Positions 37,979-45,627 of a stretch of DNA of 64,000 nucleotides are shown piece by piece. Where the stretch lies: assembly GCF_003150675.1 (NCBI RefSeq), contig NZ_QGGB01000005.1, forward strand, positions 1-64,000, written 5' to 3'. Position numbers and translations under genes: made by a program. How positions within the stretch are numbered: the first letter of the stretch is position 1; every line of letters starts with the position of its first letter. A model generated the notes under the pieces. The model was given only the letters and a program-made list of their open reading frames with translations, was not told the origin of the DNA and searched no databases. The DNA is from Rhodohalobacter mucosus (GTDB taxonomy: Bacteria; Bacteroidota; Rhodothermia; Balneolales; Balneolaceae).

Positions 37979-38006
37979 ATAAAACAAGCGGCTTACTGCC
38001 ATATTC

Positions 38007-38741
38007 ATGAAAGAGAATATTCTGATTACAGCGAACCGTGATCTTGCTTCGGAACTGTTTGCCGGGTCAGCAGATCACAAAAATTTACTGCATCTGCCCC
38101 TTGAAGCGTATTCGGCAGAAACGGATCACGAAGCTGCGGTACAGTTTACCGAAAAGCCGGATGCGTTCGAATTTGTTTTGCATGGGAACCTGCTTAATAC
38201 GCGATATTTTATGGAGTGGGTGAACCAAGAGGGGATGCTGCAATCGCTTCAAAATCGTATACATCTTGCCTGTGATGCACCAACTGCTTCATACCTGGAA
38301 TCGGAGGGCATTCCGGCCATACTACCCAAGAGAGGAGGTAAGCCGATTGACGTTCTGGAGTTTATGCTTCGCATTACGAAAGAGGGTGCATCACTCTATC
38401 CGGCCCGGGATGGGGAGCAGGAGGAACTGCCGGCCCTTCTGAGAGAGCTGGATCTGCCGGTTCTGGAATTTATTGTTTGCAGAGAGCGAACCCTTTCGAA
38501 GTCAGAGCTTTCAAATTACAGGAAGCGGGCGGCGAAAGAAGATTTTTCGCACATCCTGATACATAACCAAGGATCATTTACACGATTGCGAACTGTATTT
38601 CCGCAGCTAAATCTGAAGAAATTTCGCATTATTTCCGGAAGCCCGGGCGTAACCAACCGGTTGATCGAAGAGGGTCTTGAGCCTGTAAGGGAAGCTGATG
38701 GCACATGGGTATCGATACGTGAAACAATCACGGACCTGTAA
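38007..38741 (+). CDS. Uroporphyrinogen-III synthase-like protein
   Basis: 244 residues. Two similar alpha/beta lobes are seen: each has a sequence like a HemD half, with CDAPTASYLESEGIPAILP in the first and ISGSPGVTNRLIEEGLEPV near the end of the second. HemD family members are highly divergent, so the assignment rests on fold-like features and length. If right, it closes the tetrapyrrole ring in heme synthesis. No other heme gene adjoins; it follows the barrel gene by 28 nt. Confidence 0.5.
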   Translation: MKENILITANRDLASELFAGSADHKNLLHLPLEAYSAETDHEAAVQFTEKPDAFEFVLHGNLLNTRYFMEWVNQEGMLQSLQNRIHLACDAPTASYLESEGIPAILPKRGGKPIDVLEFMLRITKEGASLYPARDGEQEELPALLRELDLPVLEFIVCRERTLSKSELSNYRKRAAKEDFSHILIHNQGSFTRLRTVFPQLNLKKFRIISGSPGVTNRLIEEGLEPVREADGTWVSIRETITDL

Positions 38742-38999
38742 CTTCATCACCGGGTATTTCAAACGCTCCGGGTATGCAGTGTAGGTACTTCATGATCAGA
38801 CCTCCCGGCTTTTACTTTCTGACAGGTTGCAGTCTGAACGATATATAATGTTTAATATCCAATTGTTATGAAATAGATATTGATAATGTTTTAATTATCG
38901 ATGAGTTACCGGTTTATGAAGGGATTTGACGTGGCAACTCTGTTTTGATCCGCAGAGTTTTAGGGTAGCAAGTAAACCCACACGATAATCCCTGATTTT

Positions 39000-40475
39000 A
39001 TGAGAATTTTCGAAGTTGCCCTTCTTCTGACCGGAACCGTTTTGCCGTATGTGAAGCGGCCTCTGTTGATGCGGATACAGTCAGGTTACGTTTTGTTTTT
39101 TCTTGGTATCCTGATATTACTGCATCTTTTGATTGAAGGATGGCGCTGGCAGATGATCCCTGCGTATGTATTGATCCTCACAGTTGGGTGGAGTATTCAG
39201 GTTTTGGATGTCAATAAGCCGGCCCGACTATCTTTCGCCAGGGTTGTGGGTTTTATAAGCCTGACCTTTCTGATCTTTACAGGCTGGTTGTTACCCTCTG
39301 TTTTTCCCGTCTTTTCACTGCCCGAACCTCGCGGAATCTATAGTGTGGGAACTGAAATGATCCATGTTAAAACGGGTGAAGAGGAGGGAATAACCTCAGA
39401 ACCCGCAGATGAGCGCGAGCTGATGCTGAAGATCTGGTACCCGGGTGAATCAGACGTTTCATCCTTAAAAGGGGAGAAATATCTTGATGAAGCCGGCAGG
39501 GAAGGTTTTGCCGTTAAATACGGTTTGCCGCCATCGGCGCTCAATTATCTGGACTACGTGGAGACCTATGCATTTGCTGATATTCCCGTTGCTAAGGATA
39601 CCTTTCCGGTATTGATCTTTTCACACGGTTACGGGTCAAAAGCCACCGGCTACTATGCGCTACTGACTGAAATTGCAAGCCGGGGATATGTGATCGTCAA
39701 TATGAATCACACCTTTGAAAGCCTTGGGGTAACCTTTCCCGACGGAAGAAAGGAGTACTTTGATTATGACTACCAGAGAGAGATTTCGTCCGGATCCATG
39801 GAGCTGGTTCAGCCGATCCGGGATGCATTCAAAAATGGCTTTGATTACCGGGAAAGACACCCAATCGTCAGGGAAGCTGTTAAAGATTATTTCGAAGGCG
39901 AAATCCAGGATCGCTGGGCCGAAGACATGATTCTTACGATGGACCTTCTTGAGGAATGGAACACCGAAGGATTGCTGAAAGGAAGGCTTGATCTCAATAA
40001 AATTGGGGTATTTGGGCACTCTGTGGGGGGAGGAGCGGCAGGTAATGTTGCCATGAGGGATGACAGGGTGAAAGCTGCAGTAAATCTGGACGGTATTCAG
40101 TGGGGCAGTATGATCGACACCACGTATTCGATACCCTACCTTTACGTTTCTGCCGACTGGCCCGAAGACCATGAAGACATTAATTCGCATATCTACATCC
40201 ATAAAAGCAGCGACTACTTCTACGAGGCAAAATTACTGAAATCGGGTCACCCTGACTTTATGGATATTCCATTCATGATTCCATATCCGTCACTCTCCGG
40301 CTCCGGTGATATCGATCCCCGTCTTGGAACGGAAATCGTGACGAATCTGGTCACCTCTTTTTTTGACCGGCATTTAAAAAATATACCGGAGGCTGACCCT
40401 CAAGCCATTAGTGAGCAGTACGACTTGCTGGATTTGACCGTGTTTCGGGGTGACTCCATTAATAAAGCACGCTAA
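39000..40475 (+). CDS. Membrane-anchored alpha/beta hydrolase, PAF-acetylhydrolase-like
   Basis: 491 residues. Three to four N-terminal membrane helices (to about 105) precede a hydrolase domain. It shows FPVLIFSHGYGSKATGYYALLTEIASRGYVIVNMNH, the nucleophile S341 in FGHSVGGGAAG, D364 in VNLDG and H417 in SGHPDFMD, the arrangement in plasma-type PAF acetylhydrolases. Substrate may be short-chain phospholipids or other esters. The tail is convergent with the SDR gene and overlaps it by 4 nt. Confidence 0.85.
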   Translation: MRIFEVALLLTGTVLPYVKRPLLMRIQSGYVLFFLGILILLHLLIEGWRWQMIPAYVLILTVGWSIQVLDVNKPARLSFARVVGFISLTFLIFTGWLLPSVFPVFSLPEPRGIYSVGTEMIHVKTGEEEGITSEPADERELMLKIWYPGESDVSSLKGEKYLDEAGREGFAVKYGLPPSALNYLDYVETYAFADIPVAKDTFPVLIFSHGYGSKATGYYALLTEIASRGYVIVNMNHTFESLGVTFPDGRKEYFDYDYQREISSGSMELVQPIRDAFKNGFDYRERHPIVREAVKDYFEGEIQDRWAEDMILTMDLLEEWNTEGLLKGRLDLNKIGVFGHSVGGGAAGNVAMRDDRVKAAVNLDGIQWGSMIDTTYSIPYLYVSADWPEDHEDINSHIYIHKSSDYFYEAKLLKSGHPDFMDIPFMIPYPSLSGSGDIDPRLGTEIVTNLVTSFFDRHLKNIPEADPQAISEQYDLLDLTVFRGDSINKAR

Positions 40476-41344
40476 ACCTTTGTTTCGAGCATAAATTCAA
40501 GCTGCAACGAGTTTAAAACCTCATCCTGCAGGGGTTGCGTCAGTTCATTCATCTTAAAAGCACCATAGTCCAGCCCCACCACGGTTCGTGTCGGACGGGT
40601 TCCCCGCTCCATCTCCGCTAAGTCCAGATAGGCATCCACCACCAGTTGCGGTTGAGGGGCATCAGGTGTATTCAGGAAATGTTCGAATTGTTGAATCATT
40701 CCTGTCTTTATTTGATTGAGCTCAGAATACTCTGCCACCACTTCTGTGCGTTCCTCCGGTTGAATAGAACCTATCAGTCCCGTACCGAACGGACCGGGTT
40801 CAACCAGCACCACTTCGATGCCTTTAGGTGCTACTTCATATTTCAACGCCTGGCTGTAGCCCTCAACGGCAAACTTGGTGGCATTATACGTTCCAAAAAA
40901 CGGCCATGAGACCCTGCCTGCTACGGAAGTGGTGTTAATTATCAAGCCTTTGCCTGCTTTACGCATTGTGGGCAAGACTGCCTGCGTTACGCGAATGATC
41001 CCATAATAATTTGTATTCATCTGCTGATGGGCCTGTTCCACGCTATAGGCCTCCGTAACACCTACGTACATTATGCCCGCATTGTTGATCAGAATATCCA
41101 CCTTGCCTTCTTCGGCAAGTATATCAGCGAAGGCCGATTGAACGGAAGAATCATCCGTAACATCCATCTCCACAACTTTTATTTGGGCCGAATGTTCTTC
41201 CAATTCCGCTTTAACTGATGCGTTTTTCCCGCCGGGGTTCCGCATTGTAGCGAATACATAATAGCCTTTATCGGCAAAATCCTTAGCAGCCTGTAAGCCG
41301 AAACCACTGCTGCTTCCCGTGATGATTACATTTTTCATTTTCAT
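40472..41344 (-). CDS. Short-chain dehydrogenase/reductase
   Basis: 290 residues of classical SDR type: NAD(P)-binding TGSSSGFG (10-17), NNAG (87-90), catalytic S140, Y153 and K157 (YNATKFA). The extended C-terminus resembles ketoreductase/retinol-dehydrogenase-like SDRs. R35 after the second strand suggests NADPH preference. Substrate unknown. It is 4 nt downstream of an NTF2-like gene and controlled probably by the HxlR regulator encoded divergently. Confidence 0.9.
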   Translation of the reverse strand: MKMKNVIITGSSSGFGLQAAKDFADKGYYVFATMRNPGGKNASVKAELEEHSAQIKVVEMDVTDDSSVQSAFADILAEEGKVDILINNAGIMYVGVTEAYSVEQAHQQMNTNYYGIIRVTQAVLPTMRKAGKGLIINTTSVAGRVSWPFFGTYNATKFAVEGYSQALKYEVAPKGIEVVLVEPGPFGTGLIGSIQPEERTEVVAEYSELNQIKTGMIQQFEHFLNTPDAPQPQLVVDAYLDLAEMERGTRPTRTVVGLDYGAFKMNELTQPLQDEVLNSLQLEFMLETKV

Positions 41345-41348
41345 CTAT

Positions 41349-42128
41349 TTAAAAATTAAACATTGTGTTGTGGTTCGCTAAATTTTCGTTTGGTATCGGT
41401 TGAATCACATCCCAATGTTCAACGGCCTTACCATCTGCTATCCGGAATAAATCGTAAAAGACCTGCTTCTTCCCGCTCCATTCACCTTCACTTACTGTGA
41501 GCACAAAGTTCCCCTCCCCCAGTACCTTATGTATTTTGGTGTATTTGAACAAATTGTTCTGTGAGGTGAGATAATCTACGGCTTCCAGTATCCCCTTAAG
41601 GCCGTCTTTTATACCGGGATTGTGCTGATGATATTGCTCAGCACTGATGTGTTCGGTAATTTTTTCGGGGTTTTGGCCCATGAGCACATCTTCTATCAAT
41701 GCTACAGCCACCGCTTTGTTCAGCTCTGTTTTATCCAGGTTCTCAGCAGCTGCAGGTCCGTCTGTTTGTGTTCTTCCGCTGGCCGTTTCGTGCACCAGTG
41801 GAGTCATGGCATCCCAATGTTCAGCTATTTTACCATTGTCATCCAGGCGGATTATGTCAAATGACACCATCTCATCGGCACCAAAAGGTGTGGCATTTTT
41901 CCAGATATTGTGCATGAAAACGTAATTGCCATCACGGAACATCCGGATATTCTCAGCAGTAGTACCGTGTTCCTGCAGTAAGGGCAGCATCTGTATGAAC
42001 GGCTCCAGCCCTGTTGGAATAAATGGATTATGCTGGATGTAATCGGCATTTGCCAGTTCACGCATGGTTGCAGGATCATTTTGTAATACAGCACTCAGGA
42101 AAGTGCCCACAGTTTCTTTTTTATTCAT
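41349..42128 (-). CDS. Tandem NTF2/SnoaL-like domain protein
   Basis: 259 residues from ATG at 42128; the frame is open further upstream but that part is not protein-like. Two SnoaL-type cone folds in tandem: first YIQHNPFIPTGLEPFIQMLPLL ... DIIRLDDNGKIAEHWDAMTPL, second YHQHNPGIKDGLKGILEAVDYL ... DLFRIADGKAVEHWDVIQPIP. Each has the QHNP and EHWD signatures. Members are small-molecule isomerases or hydrolases; the partner SDR suggests a shared metabolic step. Operon of two with SDR. Confidence 0.85.
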   Translation of the reverse strand: MNKKETVGTFLSAVLQNDPATMRELANADYIQHNPFIPTGLEPFIQMLPLLQEHGTTAENIRMFRDGNYVFMHNIWKNATPFGADEMVSFDIIRLDDNGKIAEHWDAMTPLVHETASGRTQTDGPAAAENLDKTELNKAVAVALIEDVLMGQNPEKITEHISAEQYHQHNPGIKDGLKGILEAVDYLTSQNNLFKYTKIHKVLGEGNFVLTVSEGEWSGKKQVFYDLFRIADGKAVEHWDVIQPIPNENLANHNTMFNF

Positions 42129-42281
42129 TTTTGTAATTGGATTATTGAGGTTGCTCCCGCTGTTTGAATTTGTTGAACTGCAGCATGCGGGAAGGCCTGT
42201 ACCCGGAAATAGAGTACTTTTTTTGGTTGGTGAAAATTGATTACTTTTAATTCGCAAGTAAAGATACGTTTTTGCTTTTAA

Positions 42282-42318
42282 ATTGCAAGCAATAAATAAA
42301 ATTAATTGCATGATGCAA
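42282..42318. promoter_or_regulatory. Candidate HxlR operators in divergent promoter region
   Basis: Two palindromes lie close together upstream of hxlR: ATTGC-AA-GCAAT (42282-42293) and TTGCAT-G-ATGCAA (42306-42318). Related GCAAGTAA motifs occur at 42254-42261 and 42315-42322. Location in a divergent gap next to an HxlR gene makes autoregulation the simplest reading. Confidence 0.5.
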
Positions 42319-42338
42319 GTAAATCTTGATGAAATAAT

Positions 42339-42788
42339 ATGAAACATGAATTCAGATGTGATTGCCCGATTACCTCAGCACTTGACATTCTGGGTGATAA
42401 ATGGATGCTGGTGATAGTAAAACAGATGCTTTTAGAGGGAAAGGAAACCTTTAAGGAATTTACAGAGAGTGAGGAGGCTATCGCTACCAATATTCTTTCC
42501 GCAAAACTGAAGCTCCTTGAAGAAGCAGGAATTGTTACCAAGAATAAGCTGCCCGAAAACAAAAAGTCGAACCTCTATCTCTTAACAGAGAGGGGGCTGG
42601 CAATTGCACCTATCATCGTGGAGCTTGCCATTTGGAGCGATACCCATCTCCGGGATTTTAACCCTTCCATTGTAAATGGAGAGGAGATGGAGCTGTTGAG
42701 AAGTGACAAGGCGGCTTTTACGAATGCACTGGTGAGGGCATATCGTAAAAAACTTGCAGATACAACAGCTGTTCCGAATATAAACTAA
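42339..42788 (+). CDS. HxlR family transcriptional regulator
   Basis: 149 residues. Starts with CDCPITSALDILGDKWMLVIVKQMLLEGKETFKEF and continues FSILSAKLKLLEEAGIV-type winged helix, ending LYLLTERGLAIAPIIVELAIWSD, all typical of HxlR (MarR-like winged helix). The conserved Cys in the N-terminal segment can sense electrophiles or redox in some family members. It is divergent from the NTF2-like/SDR operon, which it probably controls. Confidence 0.92.
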   Translation: MKHEFRCDCPITSALDILGDKWMLVIVKQMLLEGKETFKEFTESEEAIATNILSAKLKLLEEAGIVTKNKLPENKKSNLYLLTERGLAIAPIIVELAIWSDTHLRDFNPSIVNGEEMELLRSDKAAFTNALVRAYRKKLADTTAVPNIN

Positions 42789-42887
42789 GGTGCCGATTTT
42801 ATTCTTCTTCACATGGGTGCAAGCATAAGGGGGGCTGTTTTTCCAGAGTCAGGCTACCTTATAGATTAATGGTGGGGTTTTTGTAAT

Positions 42888-42931
42888 GGCAGCGGAGCTG
42901 CCGGGAGCCATGCGCAGTGGAACTGCGCATG
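42888..42931. repeat. Pair of adjacent perfect palindromes
   Basis: GGCAGC-GGA-GCTGCC (42888-42902) is followed within 7 nt by CATGCGCAGT-GGA-ACTGCGCATG (42909-42931). Both have the same GGA loop. They sit just past the stop of the minus-strand GDPD gene, without T tracts, so they resemble REP-type elements rather than terminators. Confidence 0.75.
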
Positions 42932-42945
42932 AGGAGGTGAATGTT

Positions 42946-43842
42946 TTATCTGAGCACCGCAGCGCTATCCGGATAGTCGGTGATGATACCATCCACACCC
43001 ATCATCAGCAGCCTTCTCATCTCGTCAACCCTGTTGATTGTCCATGGAATCACCAGCATGCCTCTTTCCCTGGCTTCGGCAATCATTTCAGGTGTTACCA
43101 ATCGGTAGTTCGGGCTCCAGATTTCAGGTGTAAAGCCAAGCCGGCTGATATACTCCTGCATGGGTCGCTGGTCGGAGACCAGCATGGCAAGCGGGATTGC
43201 GCTATTCAGTTTTCGGAATTCAATTAGCGTGCGGGGATCGAATGACTGAACGATTATGCGCTCTGCAACTCCCAGCTGTGAATCAAGCTGGGTGAGCTCT
43301 TCATAAAGAAGACGTGCAAACTCCTCCGGCTGCGGAACCATCTCTCCGTAAAATTCAGGATTACTTTTGGTTTCGATATTATAGAATGGCTTAGGGAAGT
43401 TGTTTTCTTCCGCATATTGTTCAATGGTGCGAACAGCTTCTGAAAAAAGAGGTTTGGTTACCTCCATCGTTTCCTGGTTCGGAAAATTGGGATTTACCCT
43501 CTTTCCCACATCGTACTGCTGCGTCTCCTCAAAGGTCATATTAAAAATATTGAGCGAGCGCTCTTCTTCTTCGGTTACCGGTTCGCCGTCGGGCCGGGTT
43601 GTAAATAGATGGCTGAACCAGGGTTCGTGTGACACCAGTATCCGGCCATCGGCTGTGACCACCAGATCCAGCTCAATCGTATCCACGCCGAGGTCCATCG
43701 CCTTCAGAAAAGCGGGGATCGTATTTTCGGGCATCAGTCCGCGTGCTCCGCGATGCCCCTGTAAATCAAAATTGTAGCTGTTATCATTCATGGTGCAGGA
43801 TGTTAAAAGGAACGTGCACAGGAGGATGCAAATAGATTTCAT
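42946..43842 (-). CDS. Glycerophosphodiester phosphodiesterase lipoprotein
   Basis: 298 residues from ATG at 43842, chosen because it starts a lipoprotein signal (MKSICILLCTFLLTSC, C16); earlier frame extension looks non-coding. GDPD core motifs: LQGHRGARGLMPENTI, TIELDLVVTADGRILVSHEP and the barrel end MGVDGIITDYPD. It hydrolyses glycerophosphodiesters to glycerol-3-phosphate and an alcohol, probably in the periplasm. Monocistronic, divergent from a histidine phosphatase gene. Confidence 0.92.
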   Translation of the reverse strand: MKSICILLCTFLLTSCTMNDNSYNFDLQGHRGARGLMPENTIPAFLKAMDLGVDTIELDLVVTADGRILVSHEPWFSHLFTTRPDGEPVTEEEERSLNIFNMTFEETQQYDVGKRVNPNFPNQETMEVTKPLFSEAVRTIEQYAEENNFPKPFYNIETKSNPEFYGEMVPQPEEFARLLYEELTQLDSQLGVAERIIVQSFDPRTLIEFRKLNSAIPLAMLVSDQRPMQEYISRLGFTPEIWSPNYRLVTPEMIAEARERGMLVIPWTINRVDEMRRLLMMGVDGIITDYPDSAAVLR

Positions 43843-44172
43843 ATGTTCTGGTGCGTCAGGTTCAGGATTGCGTTGTTCCGGATTCAATATATTGTGAAAG
43901 TTATCTATTTCAAGAATCAACTGTACAATTGGCACAGGAATTGAATGGTCATCAGTGTTTCTCACGATACAGGCATCCCAATAGAGTAAATCATCAGCCT
44001 GAATCAGTGACTAACCCAGCGAAATACAGCGAGAAAAATGAAATGAATCGTATCTAATTAATGGGTTCTAAAACAGTTTGAAAATTGTATTTTCAAACTG
44101 TAAACCTGCCGGCCTGAATGATAATTTCGTTCACCATTCAATACCATTTTAAACCAAAGATCCAGGACAAAT
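43843..44172. other. Divergent intergenic region between GDPD and histidine phosphatase genes
   Basis: 330 nt without a credible gene. It should contain both promoters. The only strong structure is the 12-bp inverted repeat at 44073-44101; about 70 nt separate it from the phosphatase ATG. Confidence 0.6.
44073..44101. promoter_or_regulatory. Perfect 12-bp inverted repeat, candidate operator
   Basis: ACAGTTTGAAAA and TTTTCAAACTGT flank TTGTA. The arms are perfect and AT-rich. With no gene ending nearby on the plus strand, an operator is more likely than a terminator. Confidence 0.5.
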
Positions 44173-44691
44173 ATGAATCGTACGAGTAAATCAATCGTTG
44201 CCATTTCCCTGTTTTGCCTATTGTTTCCACTTAAGGGTAATGCTCAGGAGGCAGACAATATCAGCACCTTCATATTGGTGCGCCATGCAGAGAAGGAAGA
44301 CAACAGCAGGGATCCGGATCTTTCTCAGGAAGGTTATGAACGTGCAGAGCGGCTGGCCAAAATGCTTGCTGAAATCGATTTTGATGCGGTCTACTCCACA
44401 CCTTATATCCGCACGCGGGAAACGGCTCGTCCGCTGGCTGAAAACAACGGGCTGGAACTTTCAGAGTACGACCCGGGCTCACCGGATGAGACTGTTCCGG
44501 AATGGCGGAGTCTTCACCGTGGAGATATTGTGCTGATCAGCGGCCATTCCAATACCACACCTGCATTTGCAAATGCGCTGCTGGGCCGTGAGCACTTTAA
44601 AGAAACATTTGATGAATCCGATTACGGCAATCTGCTGATCATCACGATCACCCCAGTCGGGGAAGCACGGCTTCTTCACTTGAGGTATTAG
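44173..44691 (+). CDS. Exported histidine phosphatase family protein
   Basis: 172 residues with a signal peptide (cleaved near GNAQ). The phosphohistidine motif is LVRHAEK (R37, H38), followed by SQEGYERAERLAKML and YSTPYIRTRETARPLAE, and the second His in ISGHSNTTPAFAN. This is the SixA/phosphoglycerate-mutase-like branch; substrate unknown. The gene is convergent with an esterase and overlaps it by 4 nt. Confidence 0.88.
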   Translation: MNRTSKSIVAISLFCLLFPLKGNAQEADNISTFILVRHAEKEDNSRDPDLSQEGYERAERLAKMLAEIDFDAVYSTPYIRTRETARPLAENNGLELSEYDPGSPDETVPEWRSLHRGDIVLISGHSNTTPAFANALLGREHFKETFDESDYGNLLIITITPVGEARLLHLRY

Positions 44692-45578
44692 TTTTTGACA
44701 TACGTCATTGTGGTAAAAAGCCGGAGTACGCGGTTCCACTCTTCACTCCACGGAGCAATCATCTCAAAATGCCCTGCGTTTGCCAGTACAACATGTACCG
44801 AACTGTCGCCGGCATCGCTCAGGGCCTGATTGAAGCGGTAGCCGAAAAAGGGTGGTACGGGAGCGTCGAATGCAGCGTTTACTTCGGCATGCGTCACTCC
44901 GAGTGGAAGAAGGTGCAGAGGCGAGGTATCCAGATAGGCACTCTCACCGCGGGAGTCCAGATCAACGAGGCGTTCAACGGTTTTTTCTCCGCAGGGTGAT
45001 GCACCATAGCTTGCATACCTCTCAAGGTCATTGATGCCCGCAAGGGAAATTACTCCCTGAACCTGAATGGGCTCTGCGGTGTAGAGAGGACTTGTCGGGT
45101 CAATATTTTTTCTGCCTGCAAGCCACGTGGCCAGGTGTCCGCCGGCCGAATGCCCCGCCACAAGTACCGTATTGATGGGTAGTTCATACCGTTCAGCAAT
45201 CTGAGTGAGATGGTCAGCACCGGATGCTACATCAAGAAATGTGCCCGGATAGCCGCCCCCGTCGTGTCCCAGCCGCCGGTACTCCACGTTCCATACGGCA
45301 AATCCTTCACTGCGCAGAGCATTTGCCATATGGTTCATGATCTCTACGCCCGGGTAGATATCAAGCCAGCAGCCTCCGTGCACCAGAATCACTGTGGCGC
45401 GGGCTTCTTCTTCCGGAATCCAAAGATCACCGAACTGCAGAGAGTCGGACCCGTACCGGATGCGCTCATCAGGCTGCGGCAATTCCCTCTCAATCAGATC
45501 GCTCCAGGAGATTAGTTGTGCCTGAAGGGTATCGGTGATGAAGAAGAGCACAAGTATAAGTGAAAAGACTCGAATCAT
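44688..45578 (-). CDS. Exported alpha/beta hydrolase (esterase/lipase type)
   Basis: 296 residues, signal peptide cleaved near LQAQ. HGGCW (67-71) supplies the oxyanion hole, nucleophile S144 is in AGHSAGGHLA, with a DAPVPPFFGYRFNQAL region and H in NAGHFEMIAPW near 276 as the likely base. It resembles BD-FAE/kynurenine formamidase-like esterases. It lies 49 nt after the MutS2 stop on the same strand, so it may share a transcript. Confidence 0.85.
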   Translation of the reverse strand: MIRVFSLILVLFFITDTLQAQLISWSDLIERELPQPDERIRYGSDSLQFGDLWIPEEEARATVILVHGGCWLDIYPGVEIMNHMANALRSEGFAVWNVEYRRLGHDGGGYPGTFLDVASGADHLTQIAERYELPINTVLVAGHSAGGHLATWLAGRKNIDPTSPLYTAEPIQVQGVISLAGINDLERYASYGASPCGEKTVERLVDLDSRGESAYLDTSPLHLLPLGVTHAEVNAAFDAPVPPFFGYRFNQALSDAGDSSVHVVLANAGHFEMIAPWSEEWNRVLRLFTTMTYVKN

Positions 45579-45627
45579 CTGTATTTGATAAGGATTATCG
45601 GATGGTACTCGTTTACGCTATAGATAG

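Noticed and set aside
42129-42347. Longer N-terminus for the NTF2-like protein
   Set aside because: The extra 73 residues are low in protein character and would cover the candidate HxlR operators and the start of hxlR.
43843-43965. Longer N-terminus for the GDPD protein
   Set aside because: It would bury the clear lipoprotein signal that starts at 43842.
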